A stretch of DNA of 64,000 nucleotides, taken from Streptomyces sp. NBC_00568 (GTDB taxonomy: Bacteria; Actinomycetota; Actinomycetes; Streptomycetales; Streptomycetaceae). The stretch's first letter is position 1. Each line of letters begins with the position of its first letter. This document shows positions 53,019-61,870 of this stretch, one piece after another. Below the pieces are notes generated by a model. It was not told the DNA's origin, searched no databases, and saw nothing but the letters and a program-made list of their open reading frames with translations. Both the position numbers and the translations under genes were made by a program. The DNA is taken from the NCBI RefSeq assembly GCF_026341855.1, contig NZ_JAPENW010000001.1, positions 7,245,001 to 7,309,000 on the forward strand. The letters are read 5' to 3'.

Positions 53019-53084
53019 TCGTGCGCGTTGGGTAGGGGGTGCTGGGCCGTATAGATCCATTTCAGATGATTTGAGGGTTTTGTC

Positions 53085-53582
53085 ATGGCGATCCGGCACC
53101 ACGTCATCGAGCGGCCGCCCGAAGCGGTGTGGGCCGTGCTGGAGAACCCCGAGCTCTACGGCGAGTGGGTGGTGGGCACATCCGCATCGCGGCCGCTCGA
53201 TGACCGGTGGCCGCAGGTCGACGCATCACTTGAGTACTCGGTGAGCCTGGGCCCCTGGTCCTACGAAGGACGCACCACGGTGAGACGATTCGAGCCACAT
53301 CGCTGGCTGGAACTCGAAGCTCACACCGGCCGCCTGGGCACGGCCCGAATCGCCATAGAGGTGCGGCCCTGGGGCGGCCATACATTGGTCATCGTGGACG
53401 AGCATCCACTGCGCGGGCTGGGAGGTGCCCTGCACGCGGCGCCGCTCGAGGTCCTCATCCAGCTGCGGCACCGCAGCCTGCTCACCCGCCTCGCAGAAGT
53501 CGTGGAACGCACGACTTCCCCCGCCGCCTCCGCCGACGCACAGGCCCTGAAGGACGCCCACCCGCCGGGCGTGAGGAGCTGA
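53085..53582 (+). CDS. SRPBCC (polyketide cyclase/dehydrase-like) protein
   Basis: A 165-residue START-like protein: MAIRHHVIERPPEAVWAVLE, ENPELYGEWVVGTSASRPLD and then the Bet v1-type C-terminal helix. In Streptomyces this type is regularly followed by a coupled FAD-dependent oxidoreductase; here only the first 60 residues of that partner remain. The ATG at 53085 is the obvious start. Confidence 0.88.
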   Translation: MAIRHHVIERPPEAVWAVLENPELYGEWVVGTSASRPLDDRWPQVDASLEYSVSLGPWSYEGRTTVRRFEPHRWLELEAHTGRLGTARIAIEVRPWGGHTLVIVDEHPLRGLGGALHAAPLEVLIQLRHRSLLTRLAEVVERTTSPAASADAQALKDAHPPGVRS

Positions 53583-53761
53583 GCACGCCGGACGCCGTGG
53601 TCATCGGAGCGGGCCCGAACGGCCTGGCGGCCGCGCGAACCACCCTGACCGACGCGGGGTGGAGCGTCGAGGTCCCCGAAGCGCAGAGCGAACCCGGAGG
53701 CGCTGTCCGCGGCGACCGCGAAGTGCGCAGCGGCCGGGAACATTCTCCCGATGGCCCGTAG
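53579..53761 (+). pseudogene. Truncated FAD/NAD(P)-dependent oxidoreductase, N-terminal remnant
   Basis: A 60-codon frame that opens with STPDAVVIGAGPNGLAAART, the dinucleotide-binding motif of the phytoene-desaturase-like oxidoreductases (GxGxxG), then WSVEVPEAQSEPGGAVRG and a stop. The complete family is about 450-500 residues. It overlaps the SRPBCC stop (CTGA; the start has become CTG where GTG is expected). A deletion has removed the rest; the next gene begins at 53831. Confidence 0.8.
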
Positions 53762-53830
53762 CCGGGCAGCCGGCCCCGTTGACCTTGACACGGTGACAAG
53801 GTCTTCACTGCCTCCCAGGAGGTGGTCCCG

Positions 53831-54520
53831 ATGACCATGACGAGACAGGACACGGACACGCTACGAGCACTGCGGGGACTGGAGGACAGCCGTTCGTCCG
53901 TGCGACTGCGGGCCGCTCTCGCGGTCGGTACGCTGCCTGACCCGCGCTTCGTCGACAAGCTCATCGAGCGCTGCGCGGTCGAGCCCGAGTTCTTCGTCCG
54001 CGACATGCTGACCTGGGCACTCACTCGCCACCCGGTGTCCCTGACGCTCCCCGGGCTGCTCCGCGCAGTCCGCTCGGAGCGGCCACAGGCACGCAGCCAG
54101 GCGCTGCACACGCTGTCCAAGATCGGAGACCCGCAGGCGTGGCCGGCGATCACACGCACACTGCTGTCCGACGCCGATGACGAGGTGGCGAGGAGCGCCT
54201 GGCGGACCGCGACCGTGCTCGTGCCGGCCGGCCAGGAGCCCGCCTTGGCCACGGTGCTCGCAACACAGCTCGGGCGCGGTGAGCAGGAGACACAGCTGAG
54301 CCTCAGTCAGGCGCTGGTCGCACTGGGCGAAGTGATCGTGCCGGCGCTGCAAGCCGCGACGACGGCCCCTGACCCGCACGTGCGTGCGCACGCGCTCGCC
54401 ACACAAAGGCTGCTGCGCGACCCGGACGCCGGCTTCACATTGGCGATCGAGGCGGCCAAGCGCGCCGCGGCCCTCGTCGGGGCCCCCAGGACAGACGATG
54501 AGAACCGTGCTGATCGGTGA
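53831..54520 (+). CDS. HEAT-repeat protein upstream of the MerR-HEAT fusion
   Basis: A 229-residue HEAT-repeat protein: EDSRSSVRLRAALAVGTLPD, FVRDMLTWALTRHPVSLTLP, then RPQARSQALHTLSKIGD and DDEVARSAWRTATVLVP. No catalytic site is visible, so it is probably a binding scaffold. AGGAGG precedes the ATG at 53831 at good spacing. It overlaps the next gene by 23 bp, so the two proteins are translationally coupled and may bind each other. Confidence 0.86.
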   Translation: MTMTRQDTDTLRALRGLEDSRSSVRLRAALAVGTLPDPRFVDKLIERCAVEPEFFVRDMLTWALTRHPVSLTLPGLLRAVRSERPQARSQALHTLSKIGDPQAWPAITRTLLSDADDEVARSAWRTATVLVPAGQEPALATVLATQLGRGEQETQLSLSQALVALGEVIVPALQAATTAPDPHVRAHALATQRLLRDPDAGFTLAIEAAKRAAALVGAPRTDDENRADR

Positions 54521-55514
54521 GGTGTCGAGGCGGTCCGGAGTCAGTTCCCGCATGCTCCGGCACTACGAATCCCTCGGCCTGGTACGGCCTTCAAACCGTA
54601 CGGGATCCGGATATCGGGAGTACTCCGCAAAGGACATCCGACGGATCTTCCACATCGAGAGCCTGCGGTCGCTGGGCCTGTCACTGCGGGAGATCGGGCG
54701 CGCGCTCGACGATCCCGCCTTCACGCCTTCGGCGCTCGTCGGCGACCTCATCCGCCAGACGCACGATCGCATCGCGGCCGAGACCGAGTTGCTCACACAG
54801 CTCCGCCGGATCCACGCCGCGGATCCCGTCGGCTGGGAGGACGTGCTCCAGGTCGTCGCGCTCCTCCAAGCCCTGAGGTCGAAGAGCGCCGACATGCGCC
54901 AACGCGCGGTCCTCCACCCGGGCGACGAGGTTCCCGTGCCGGTGGAGGCCCTGGTCGAGGCGACACTCAGCGAGACGGAGCCGAACGTCGCCGGCGCCCT
55001 GCGATGGGCACTGGCGCGATCGCACGACGACGGCACCCTGGCACTGCTCGCGGAAGGCCTCACCTCACCGGAGGCCGCGGTGCGGGAGCGTGCCGTTCAA
55101 GCCCTCGTCGAGATGCCGGGCGATGAAGCCACCGCGCAACTGCGGGATGCCCTTGCGAACCCCGACGCCGTGGTCCGCGGGTACGCGGCCCTGGCACTCG
55201 GTGCATGCGGTGTGGCCGATGCCGTCCCGGCGCTCATCGACATGATCGTGGAAGGAAGGAACGACACCGATGCAGCCGACGCACTGAGCGTGCTGGCGAG
55301 CGACACCGTGACGCCGGATCAGATCGCGACCCGGCTTGTCGACCGCCTTGCCGACGACACCACCCAGGCACCTGCACGCGGCCGGTTGACCCAAGCACTG
55401 GCGGACATTCCGGGGACGACGGCTTCACGAGCCCTCCTGGAGCTGTCACATGACGAGGACCGCGCTGTTGCGCTGACTGCCGCATACCTTCTTCGGCTCC
55501 GCGACGCACGGTGA
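54498..55514 (+). CDS. MerR-type regulator fused to HEAT repeats
   Basis: A 338-residue fusion. Residues 1-110 are a MerR domain: RTVLIGEVSRRSGVSSRMLR, HYESLGLVRPSNRTGSGYRE and the dimerisation helix. Residues about 140-335 are HEAT repeats: SPEAAVRERAVQALVEMPGD, NPDAVVRGYAALALGACGV and so on. MerR proteins usually carry a small ligand-binding domain here; a solenoid suggests a protein or large ligand instead. The start at 54498 lies inside the preceding HEAT gene. The two HEAT regions may derive from one ancestor. Confidence 0.88.
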   Translation: MRTVLIGEVSRRSGVSSRMLRHYESLGLVRPSNRTGSGYREYSAKDIRRIFHIESLRSLGLSLREIGRALDDPAFTPSALVGDLIRQTHDRIAAETELLTQLRRIHAADPVGWEDVLQVVALLQALRSKSADMRQRAVLHPGDEVPVPVEALVEATLSETEPNVAGALRWALARSHDDGTLALLAEGLTSPEAAVRERAVQALVEMPGDEATAQLRDALANPDAVVRGYAALALGACGVADAVPALIDMIVEGRNDTDAADALSVLASDTVTPDQIATRLVDRLADDTTQAPARGRLTQALADIPGTTASRALLELSHDEDRAVALTAAYLLRLRDAR

Positions 55515-55847
55515 CGACACGACCCCATCGTGCCCGGCCGGCGAACCGCGACGCCCTCTCAGGTGCAGCGTCGCCCGCGGAACGACAAGCTCCTGGGGTC
55601 CAGATCTCCCGGAGAATCGGGCCACTCGTCGAGTGCTGTGGTGACAGCGCCGGCCCACCGGCGGGAGAACTCCCGGCGCAGACGCACGCCATGGACACCG
55701 TCGCCACCGACTGATCCGCTGCCACAGGGGCCGGCCGGACCGCCCGTGCGTGAGGCCACGCCCGCGCGCCGCACACGCCCTACCCCCGCCGGGCGGCTCC
55801 GTGTCCGCCGCCCTGTGCTCCTCAATCCCGGTCGGGCGGTCTCCGTG
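55515..55847. other. Convergent intergenic region, 333 bp
   Basis: Between the plus-strand MerR-HEAT gene and the minus-strand EEP gene. It should contain terminators, but no clean long hairpin stands out. Confidence 0.45.
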
Positions 55848-56624
55848 TCACTTCGACCGGATCAGCCGCGCCTGCACGCCGTAGTGGTCGGACAGGTAGG
55901 CCTGGCGGCCGTCGCCCAGTGTCACCTTGTCCTGGAACACGAAGTCGGCGCCGCCGGTCAGCGTCTCCCCGGCTGCGGCCCGGACCAGTACGTGGTCCAA
56001 GGCCGGCGGCGACGGCCATCGAGGTGTGGGCCGGTAGGTCGGACGCGTGTCGCCGGCGAGGATGTCGCGCAGCCCCGCTGCGGCGACGAAGCCGGCGAGT
56101 GCCGCCGAGTCGCGCGGGATGTTCAGGTCACCGACCACGGCGACGGGCAGGGACGGGCCGACGGCCGCGATCAGCCCGGTGAGCCGGGCCAGTTCGGCAC
56201 CTGCGATCCGTGAGTACCGGTTCGTGGGGGACCAGTCGTCGTCGCGGTTGGCCGACAGATGGGTGTTCACGACCACCAGTTCACCGTCCGGGGTGGCGAC
56301 GGACGCCAGCTGGGCCCCCTTGCGCATGAGGAGTTCGCCGCGCACCGGGCCCGTCATCGGGTACCGCACGAACCGCCACCGGCTGATCGGCCACCGGGAC
56401 AGCAGCACCAGGCCGCCCTTGAGCAGGACCGTGCCCGAGTAGGCGAAGTGCCGGTACGCAGGAGCGGCACGGCGGATCAGCCGGGCGTTGCGGCGGAACA
56501 TGACCTCCTGCAGGCAGACGATGTCGTAGTCGGACCGGTCGAGCGCCGCGCCGAGGGCCCGCAGCCGAGCCGGGACATCGCCGGTGAAGAGGGTGTTCAT
56601 GGTCAGCAGCCGCAGGGCCTTCAC
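55848..56624 (-). CDS. Endonuclease/exonuclease/phosphatase (EEP) family protein
   Basis: A 258-residue EEP-fold hydrolase: RLLTMNTLFTGDVPAR, IVCLQEVMFR with the metal-binding Glu, VVVNTHLSANRDDDW, VAVVGDLNIPRD with Asp and Asn, and LSDHYGVQARL with the C-terminal Asp-His pair. All key residues are present. The family covers nucleases, sphingomyelinases and inositol phosphatases. The GTG at 56624 is chosen; no signal peptide is evident. Confidence 0.9.
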   Translation of the reverse strand: MKALRLLTMNTLFTGDVPARLRALGAALDRSDYDIVCLQEVMFRRNARLIRRAAPAYRHFAYSGTVLLKGGLVLLSRWPISRWRFVRYPMTGPVRGELLMRKGAQLASVATPDGELVVVNTHLSANRDDDWSPTNRYSRIAGAELARLTGLIAAVGPSLPVAVVGDLNIPRDSAALAGFVAAAGLRDILAGDTRPTYRPTPRWPSPPALDHVLVRAAAGETLTGGADFVFQDKVTLGDGRQAYLSDHYGVQARLIRSK

Positions 56625-57479
56625 GGACTTGTCACCTTCCGTCCGGTGGCCTGCCGGGCCGTGCGGGGAGTCGCTCACGGCGTTGATCGTACTGTTCGCC
56701 CCTGCCGCCGAAAGGCCCGAAGTCGTGGACGGACACTGCCGCGAGAGAGGTGTCGGTGGCGTACGGTCCCGGGCCCGCAACCGCGGCGTACGCACACTCG
56801 CCGGCGTCACTCCACAGGACACGACCGGGTCGGGAACGACCGGGGGATGACCGATGACCTCCCCGCCGGCCCGGCACCCGAACCGGCAGCCCGCCCCGGC
56901 GGCCAGGACGAACTGCGCGCACTGTCGGCTCCGCGCCGCTCGGCGTGGACGACCACATGCTCACCGCCCCCGGGCTGCCGGGGACGTTCCGGCAGCAGCT
57001 GTTCACCGCTCCCGGGACGCCCGGTCGCCGTGGCGCCCCAGATCGCCGGCGCGGAGGGCATGGGGCTGATGAACGGGGTGGAGAGGTTCGCGGGCGCGGT
57101 GTGGGAACAGCAGTGCCCCGTCGCGGTGTCAGAGCCGTACGGGGATGCCACGGCTCGAAGCAACTGTTGTTCGAGCCGGCTCTCGGGTGCACCTCGCGAG
57201 AACACCTCTTGCCCCGACTCCTGCCGCATCTCCCGCCGGGATCTCTCGCGACTTCGCTTGCGCGAGAATCGCCCACATCACGGAGTCCGTGCAGGTCACC
57301 TCGCCCGCGCGGGCGTGGTCGCGGCTCCGACATCCCCGTTGCGGGTGCTTTTGCCGATGTCTCTGGCTGTAGTCGAGGAGAGGGAGGGCGGAATCGGCGG
57401 CGCGGACGCCCCGGGGACCGGGGTGCGGTGCCCGCCATGACAAGCTGTGCTTCCCACCACACAGTCCCAGGAGATCACC
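56625..57479. other. Intergenic, 855 bp, possible decayed gene
   Basis: An ATG at 56847 opens MTDDLPAGPAPEPAARPGG and normal-looking protein segments appear in two frames (LTAPGLPGTFRQQLFTAPG in one, VAPQIAGAEGMGLMNGVERF in another), as in a frameshifted pseudogene. I could not join them convincingly. From 57130 to 57479 nothing is seen except inverted AT-richer words near 57200-57280. Confidence 0.4.
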
Positions 57480-57716
57480 ATGGCCGCAGAGTCTTCATCG
57501 CCCGAAGAGCCGGTTGACGGCGAGAGCCCTTCCCTCTCGCCCGACGATGACGCCCAGGACGACCTGAAGCGCAAGTTCCGGGAGGCTCTGGCGCGCAAGC
57601 GTGGTCTGCAGGCGGACGCCGCTGACCTCACTGCGAGCACCAACAAGTCGAAGGTCCACGGCGCGCACGGCCCGGCCGCGAGCCAGCGGTCGTTCCGTCG
57701 AAAGAGCGGCGGCTGA
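57480..57716 (+). CDS. DUF5302 protein
   Basis: A 78-residue, highly charged Streptomyces protein: DDLKRKFREALARKRGLQAD in the middle and SKVHGAHGPAASQRSFRRKS at the end define the family. Function is unknown. The ATG at 57480 is the family start, following CAGGAGATCACC. Confidence 0.87.
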   Translation: MAAESSSPEEPVDGESPSLSPDDDAQDDLKRKFREALARKRGLQADAADLTASTNKSKVHGAHGPAASQRSFRRKSGG

Positions 57717-57748
57717 GTCCCACAACGGCCTCAGGACGGGACTCGGCA

Positions 57749-57769
57749 GCGCCAGGCGATTTCTGGCGC
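57749..57769 (+). terminator. Short hairpin behind DUF5302
   Basis: GCGCCAG and CTGGCGC around a seven-base loop, 32 bp past the stop. Confidence 0.5.
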
Positions 57770-57962
57770 CGGCCAGTTGGGCCGCGACCAACGACGACAT
57801 CGAGCGGGGTCGCCCGGACAACGACTTTGGACCGGCCGACTCGGCCGGACACCCGACTGAAGACGAGCCACGCGAGTCGATCTGCGGCAACGTTCGCGGC
57901 ATAGCGGCACGTCGCCCTCGCCAACTCACAGACCGGGTCCTCCCCGCCGACGCCGGGGTGCT

Positions 57963-58242
57963 CCGGGCCGGACTCAACAAGTCGATCAACGATGCCGGAT
58001 GGGGGGTGTTCCTGACGATCCTGCAGGCCAAGGCTGAAAGCGCCGGACGGGAAGTGATCGCCGTCGACCCCCGCAACACCTCCCGCACCTGCCCCCACTG
58101 CGGGCACACCGCCAAGGAGAACCGGCCCACACAGGAGAAGTTCCACTGCATCGCCTGCGGACATATTGCGCACGCGGACACGGTGGGAGCACTCAACGTT
58201 CTACGGGCCGGGCTGGTCCGTCGCAACGCCCACCCGGCGTAA
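57963..58242 (+). pseudogene. C-terminal fragment of a second TnpB
   Basis: Only the last about 93 residues of a TnpB remain: AGLNKSINDAGWGVFLTILQ, AKAESAGREVIAVDPRNTSR, TCPHCGHTAKENR, FHCIACGHIAHADTVGALNV. The zinc finger (CPHC...CIAC) and the third RuvC segment with its Asp are intact, but the first catalytic Asp and Glu regions are missing, so it cannot cut DNA. The family branch differs from the TnpB at 39286. Its right-end hairpin follows and abuts a broken hydrolase gene. Confidence 0.85.
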
Positions 58243-58249
58243 CGAGAAG

Positions 58250-58266
58250 CCCCTGGCTTCAGCCGG
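58250..58266 (+). repeat. IS605-type right-end hairpin of the TnpB fragment
   Basis: CCCC-TGGCTTCAG-CCGGGG in GAAGCCCC...GGGGAGGAGTC, five to ten bases past the TnpB stop. Same type as the orphan hairpin at 30819-30838. The element appears to end near 58275, where the hydrolase coding sequence begins. Confidence 0.65.
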
Positions 58267-58271
58267 GGAGG

Positions 58272-58553
58272 AGTCACGATGTACACGTCGTAGCCTTTGC
58301 CCTTGCCCGCCAGGGCCTGCGCCCAGCTGTATCTGGTGTCCGGGTGCGAGGAGCTGCCGGGCGCAGGGAGCACGAGGTCGAAGCCGGGGAGGGCCGGAAC
58401 ACTCCTGCCGTGGAGCATGAGGACCGGCTTGGGGGTGCCGCCGGATCCGGCGGCCTTGTATTCCCGTACAAAGAGATTGATCTGGTCGCCGGCGTTCGCC
58501 GGGATGGTCGATTTGTGCTTGACCTGGTGGTCAACGGGAGTCATGTGCGACAT
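58272..58553 (-). pseudogene. Alpha/beta hydrolase or lipase, N-terminal fragment cut by the TnpB element
   Basis: Starting at the ATG at 58553, about 93 residues read as the N-terminal part of an esterase/alpha-beta hydrolase: QVKHKSTIPANAGDQINLFV, KPVLMLHGRSVPALPGFDLV (the HG oxyanion motif) and YSWAQALAGKGKGYDVYIV. The frame then runs into the right end of the TnpB remnant. Nucleophile, acid and His are lost, and no C-terminal half is found on the other side. Confidence 0.85.
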
Positions 58554-58942
58554 GGTCGCCTCAGATGTCTGTTCGCCCCGGGAACGGTTGTTCCCGGAGT
58601 GGTCAGCATTTCTGCCGCCCCTGGGCGGTACGGGGAGTCGGGACGGCGGGGCGCACGACGGTGACTGATCGGGTGGCCGCCGCTCCTCCGATCGGCGGGG
58701 CGCGCCCGGGGGCGCGTCAGCGACTGCGCTGCGGGCACGGGAATCCGTCACTCACCGACGTGTTGACTCCGAAGAGGTCGACTCCGGAGTCCGCACGGGC
58801 CGATGGGGGCCTGGTGTCCGAACTCTGCGACTCCTGCCCTTTCCAGGGGGTTTGCCGAGCCGAGGCCGAACCCCGACGGAACCGGTTCACGCCCGGCTCC
58901 GGGTCTTCCGAGGCGCTTGGTGATCCCTCGGCCGCCTGGCCG
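58554..58942. other. Intergenic, 389 bp, no gene recognised
   Basis: Between the broken hydrolase start and the RibD-like gene (both minus). It contains the TCGACTCCGGAGTCC inverted words near 58790. No supported gene. Confidence 0.45.
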
Positions 58943-59527
58943 CTAGGCGTTGTGGACGAACGTGTAGGTGAGGAAGGCCAGACCGTCCCCGATGGTCCTG
59001 GCTTCGACCAGGCGCATGGGCTTCCTGCCGCCGGCCTCGCCGAAGAACCGTTCACCGGACCCGAGCACGACGGGGAAGACGACCAGCCGCACCTCGTCGA
59101 CGAGGTCGTGCTCGATCAGCGTACGGCCGAGCCGATAGCTGGCAGGGACGACGATTTTTCCCTCCAGCTCCTGCTTCAGCTTCGCAACCTCGCTCACCAC
59201 GTCGCCCGTCAGGACCGTCGAGTTGTTCCAGTCGGGTTCTTCGAGGGTCGAGGAGACGACGTACTTGGGCATGCTGTTCAACCGGTCCGCGAGCTCGCCG
59301 CTCCGGGGCCGCCACCGGACCCCGAAGAACTCATAGCTTCTGCGGCCCAGCAGCCACGCCTCGGCGCGCAGCGCCTCCTCGAGCGCGACCTTGTTCCACT
59401 CAGCGAGATCCTCGCCCCCGAACCGGGTGAACCAGCCGCCCAGCTCGAAGCCCTCCGCACCGTCCGGGTCCTGGACCACTCCATCGAGCGAGACGTTCTG
59501 CGGCCCGCTCATCACGATCTTTCCCAT
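58943..59527 (-). CDS. Dihydrofolate reductase family (RibD C-terminal) protein
   Basis: A 194-residue RibD_C/DHFR-like protein: VMSGPQNVSLDGVVQDPDGA at the start, AWLLGRRSYEFFGVRWRP, PKYVVSSTLEEPDWNN and DEVRLVVFPVVLGSGERFF. Such proteins bind NADPH; the substrate is usually unknown. GGAGG lies before the ATG at 59527. It is divergent from the ECF sigma gene at 59687, a common pairing in Streptomyces. Confidence 0.92.
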   Translation of the reverse strand: MGKIVMSGPQNVSLDGVVQDPDGAEGFELGGWFTRFGGEDLAEWNKVALEEALRAEAWLLGRRSYEFFGVRWRPRSGELADRLNSMPKYVVSSTLEEPDWNNSTVLTGDVVSEVAKLKQELEGKIVVPASYRLGRTLIEHDLVDEVRLVVFPVVLGSGERFFGEAGGRKPMRLVEARTIGDGLAFLTYTFVHNA

Positions 59528-59686
59528 GACGATCCTCCTTCGCGCCGGCGTTGTTCGTCGGCTACGCAGGTACAGGCGCCGCGGCGCCGGGAAACCGGGC
59601 GCCGGCAGACCGCCCAGTTCTCCTCCCTGCCGGCGCCTGTACAGGATGGAAGTGCGACACGGCGCGGGAAGAAGGTGACGGTGAGG

Positions 59687-60697
59687 ATGGCGGCAGCCGA
59701 TCTGGTCGAAAGGGCGCGGGCCGGGGACAACGACGCGTTCCGGGAGCTGACCGAGCCCTACCTTCGAGAGCTGCAGGTGCACTGCTATCGCATGCTCGGA
59801 TCCCTGGAGGACGCCGAGGACGCCCTACAGAACACGCTGCTGTCCGCCTGGCAAAGCCTTGGCGGGTTCGAGGGACGTGCCTCGCTGCGCACCTGGCTCT
59901 ACCGGATCGCGACCCATCGGTGTCTCGACGCGCGCCGCGCGGCCGCCCGGCGCCCGGCCAAGGAGTGGGATGTGCCAGGGGTCGAACCGCCCGAGCCGAC
60001 CCGGCTCGGCGAGGTCGTATGGCTGCAGCCGTTTCCCGGCGCCCTCCTGGAAGGCGCGGTGGAGGCGCCGCTCGGCCCGGAGGCCCGCTACGAACAGACG
60101 GAATCCATCTCTCTGGCCTTCGTGACCGCCCTGCAGGTCCTGCCGCCCCGCCAGCTCGCCGTCCTCGTCCTGCGCGATGTCCTGGGGTTCAGGGCGAGCG
60201 AAGTGGCCGACATGCTGGACTCGACCGTCACATCGGTCAACAGCGCCCTCAAACGAGCACGCGCAGGCCTGCAGCGCCACCGGCCGCCGCCCGCCGGTCA
60301 GCAGCCGCCTCCCCCCGCCGGATCACCCGCCGAGGACGCGATCGTGGCGAGGTTCGTCCACGCGTGGGAGTCCGCCGATCTCGATGCGCTGGTGGCACTC
60401 CTGACCGACGACGTCTTCATGTCGATGCCGCCGATGCCTTTCGAATACCAGGGCCAGGACATCGTGGCCCGCTTCTGCGCCGGCCTGTTCGACGCCGGCC
60501 GCAGGTTCGACCTCGTTCCGTCGCGTGCCAACGGCCAGCCGGCGTTCGGGGCCTACCTGCGCACCCCCAACGGCATCAGCCACGGGGTCGGCCTGTACGT
60601 CCTCACGCTCACCGGTGACCGGATCTGCGCTCTGACCCGATTCGACAACAGCGTGCTCCCATGGTTCGGGCTGCCCCGATCACTTCCGAGCCGGTAG
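59687..60697 (+). CDS. ECF sigma factor with C-terminal SnoaL-like domain
   Basis: A 336-residue sigma factor: region 2 (FRELTEPYLRELQVHCYRML, EDALQNTLLSAWQSL), region 4 (QVLPPRQLAVLVLRDVLGFR, SEVADMLDSTVTSVNSALKR) and a C-terminal SnoaL-like domain (VARFVHAWESADLDALVALL, TDDVFMSMPPMPFEYQGQ). This is the TIGR02960-like group, regulated in cis by the extension. The ATG at 59687 or the GTG at 59681 starts it. The stop TAG lies inside the first unit of a 7-bp repeat array, so changes in repeat number do not change the protein. Confidence 0.92.
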   Translation: MAAADLVERARAGDNDAFRELTEPYLRELQVHCYRMLGSLEDAEDALQNTLLSAWQSLGGFEGRASLRTWLYRIATHRCLDARRAAARRPAKEWDVPGVEPPEPTRLGEVVWLQPFPGALLEGAVEAPLGPEARYEQTESISLAFVTALQVLPPRQLAVLVLRDVLGFRASEVADMLDSTVTSVNSALKRARAGLQRHRPPPAGQQPPPPAGSPAEDAIVARFVHAWESADLDALVALLTDDVFMSMPPMPFEYQGQDIVARFCAGLFDAGRRFDLVPSRANGQPAFGAYLRTPNGISHGVGLYVLTLTGDRICALTRFDNSVLPWFGLPRSLPSR

Positions 60698-60736
60698 CCG
60701 GTAGCCGGTAGCCGGTAGCCGGTAGCCGGTAGCCGG
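60691..60736. repeat. Tandem heptamer repeat CCGGTAG
   Basis: Six perfect CCGGTAG units plus CCGG, starting inside the last codons of the ECF gene. Each unit supplies a TAG in one frame. The lack of any variation suggests recent amplification. Confidence 0.95.
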
Positions 60737-61160
60737 ATGCGAGGGCGCGGCGGGGCTGCCGTGCCCCACCCGGCGTTGTTGTGCGAGCGCGACGGCTACC
60801 GGGGTGATGACGTACGTCGAGCCGGCGAAGGCCGCGCTCACCGGGATGACCGGCCCTGGTCGGACAGGTCGCCCAGGCGGGCGGCAGGGAAGGACAGTGC
60901 AGCGGGACCCATCGACTGCTTGATGTCACCAGCGAAGATCGCGGTCCCTGCCGAGAGGGCAGAGCGCCATCCCCCGACCGGAGTTCAGCGGGTGACAGCG
61001 CCGACCACAAAGCACGACCGCCATGCCCGCCGACCTTCTCCACCGCGCTTCGTGACAGCCGACGGCCGGTGCTGAACTGGAGGCGTGCCGCACGGCCCCG
61101 TACACTCGGCGGCTGCCTCCGTGTCCGACGCGAGGCGCCGACAGGAAGGACGCGTCGCTC
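60737..61160. other. Intergenic, 424 bp, possible minus-strand remnants
   Basis: On the minus strand two short normal-looking stretches can be read (GTAIFAGDIKQSMGPAALSF and SAAFAGSTYVITPVAVALAQ), in different frames and each ended by stops; they may be decayed gene pieces. No complete gene. Confidence 0.35.
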
Positions 61161-61367
61161 GTGTTCCAGGAAGCCCCGATCTACACACAGCTCGTCGCGG
61201 AGCGCGGTGACGTGCCGGCGCAGGTGCGCGGCGAGGCCGAGCGGATCGGCAGGGACCTTCAGCGGGTGATGCTCCCCTTGCAGGTTTCCGCTCCTCCCAC
61301 ACCCGAGCGCGCATGGCCCAGCGCGCCTGCCGGCCTGGCGCTCCCGGCCGGCGCGCAGCCGAGCTGA
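61161..61367 (+). CDS. Small conserved hypothetical protein
   Basis: A 68-residue protein: MFQEAPIYTQLVAERGDVPA, QVRGEAERIGRDLQRVMLP, then a Pro/Ala-rich tail. The first 40 residues resemble small Streptomyces proteins of unknown function. The GTG at 61161 is preceded by GACAGGAAGGACG. It is not clearly linked to its neighbours. Confidence 0.6.
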   Translation: MFQEAPIYTQLVAERGDVPAQVRGEAERIGRDLQRVMLPLQVSAPPTPERAWPSAPAGLALPAGAQPS

Positions 61368-61870
61368 CCGACACCACCCGCGGATCGTGCGTCCGGCGGA
61401 TGGCCTCCGAGTACAGGTCGGGCCGGGCTCGCCCACGACATCGGCGGAGCCGGACGCCCCCTGAATTTCCTCGCAGACCGCGCGTCGGGGACGGACATGG
61501 CACGTGGACGCAGGCGAGTCCGTCACTTCCCCAGTGGTGGCGGACCCGCCTTTCTGCGTGGCCGAAGGCGTCGGTTTCAGTGAGGCGGCCTCCTCGACAG
61601 GCCAAGCTCTCGATCGGACGAGTTGTCAGTGGCAACGCCTACCGCCGGGTGCACCCGGCCAGTTCGCCGAACTCTCGTGACAGTGTCGGAGTGTCTGCCG
61701 CCACGGCGACCGCACCGTGGCGGCGCCTGCGGCCGAGCACGGGCCGGGCCGGCCCGCACTCCGCCAGCCGGGCGCGTGCGATGTCCTCTTCCCCGGACAT
61801 GCTGCTCGTTCTACGCTCGTACACGTCGGTGAGCCGTACAGCTCCGTCCGAGCGGCACGTGGGGGAGACC
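61368..61870. other. Intergenic, 503 bp, no gene recognised
   Basis: Upstream of the two coupled membrane-protein genes and presumably holding their promoter. Frames look random. Confidence 0.45.
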
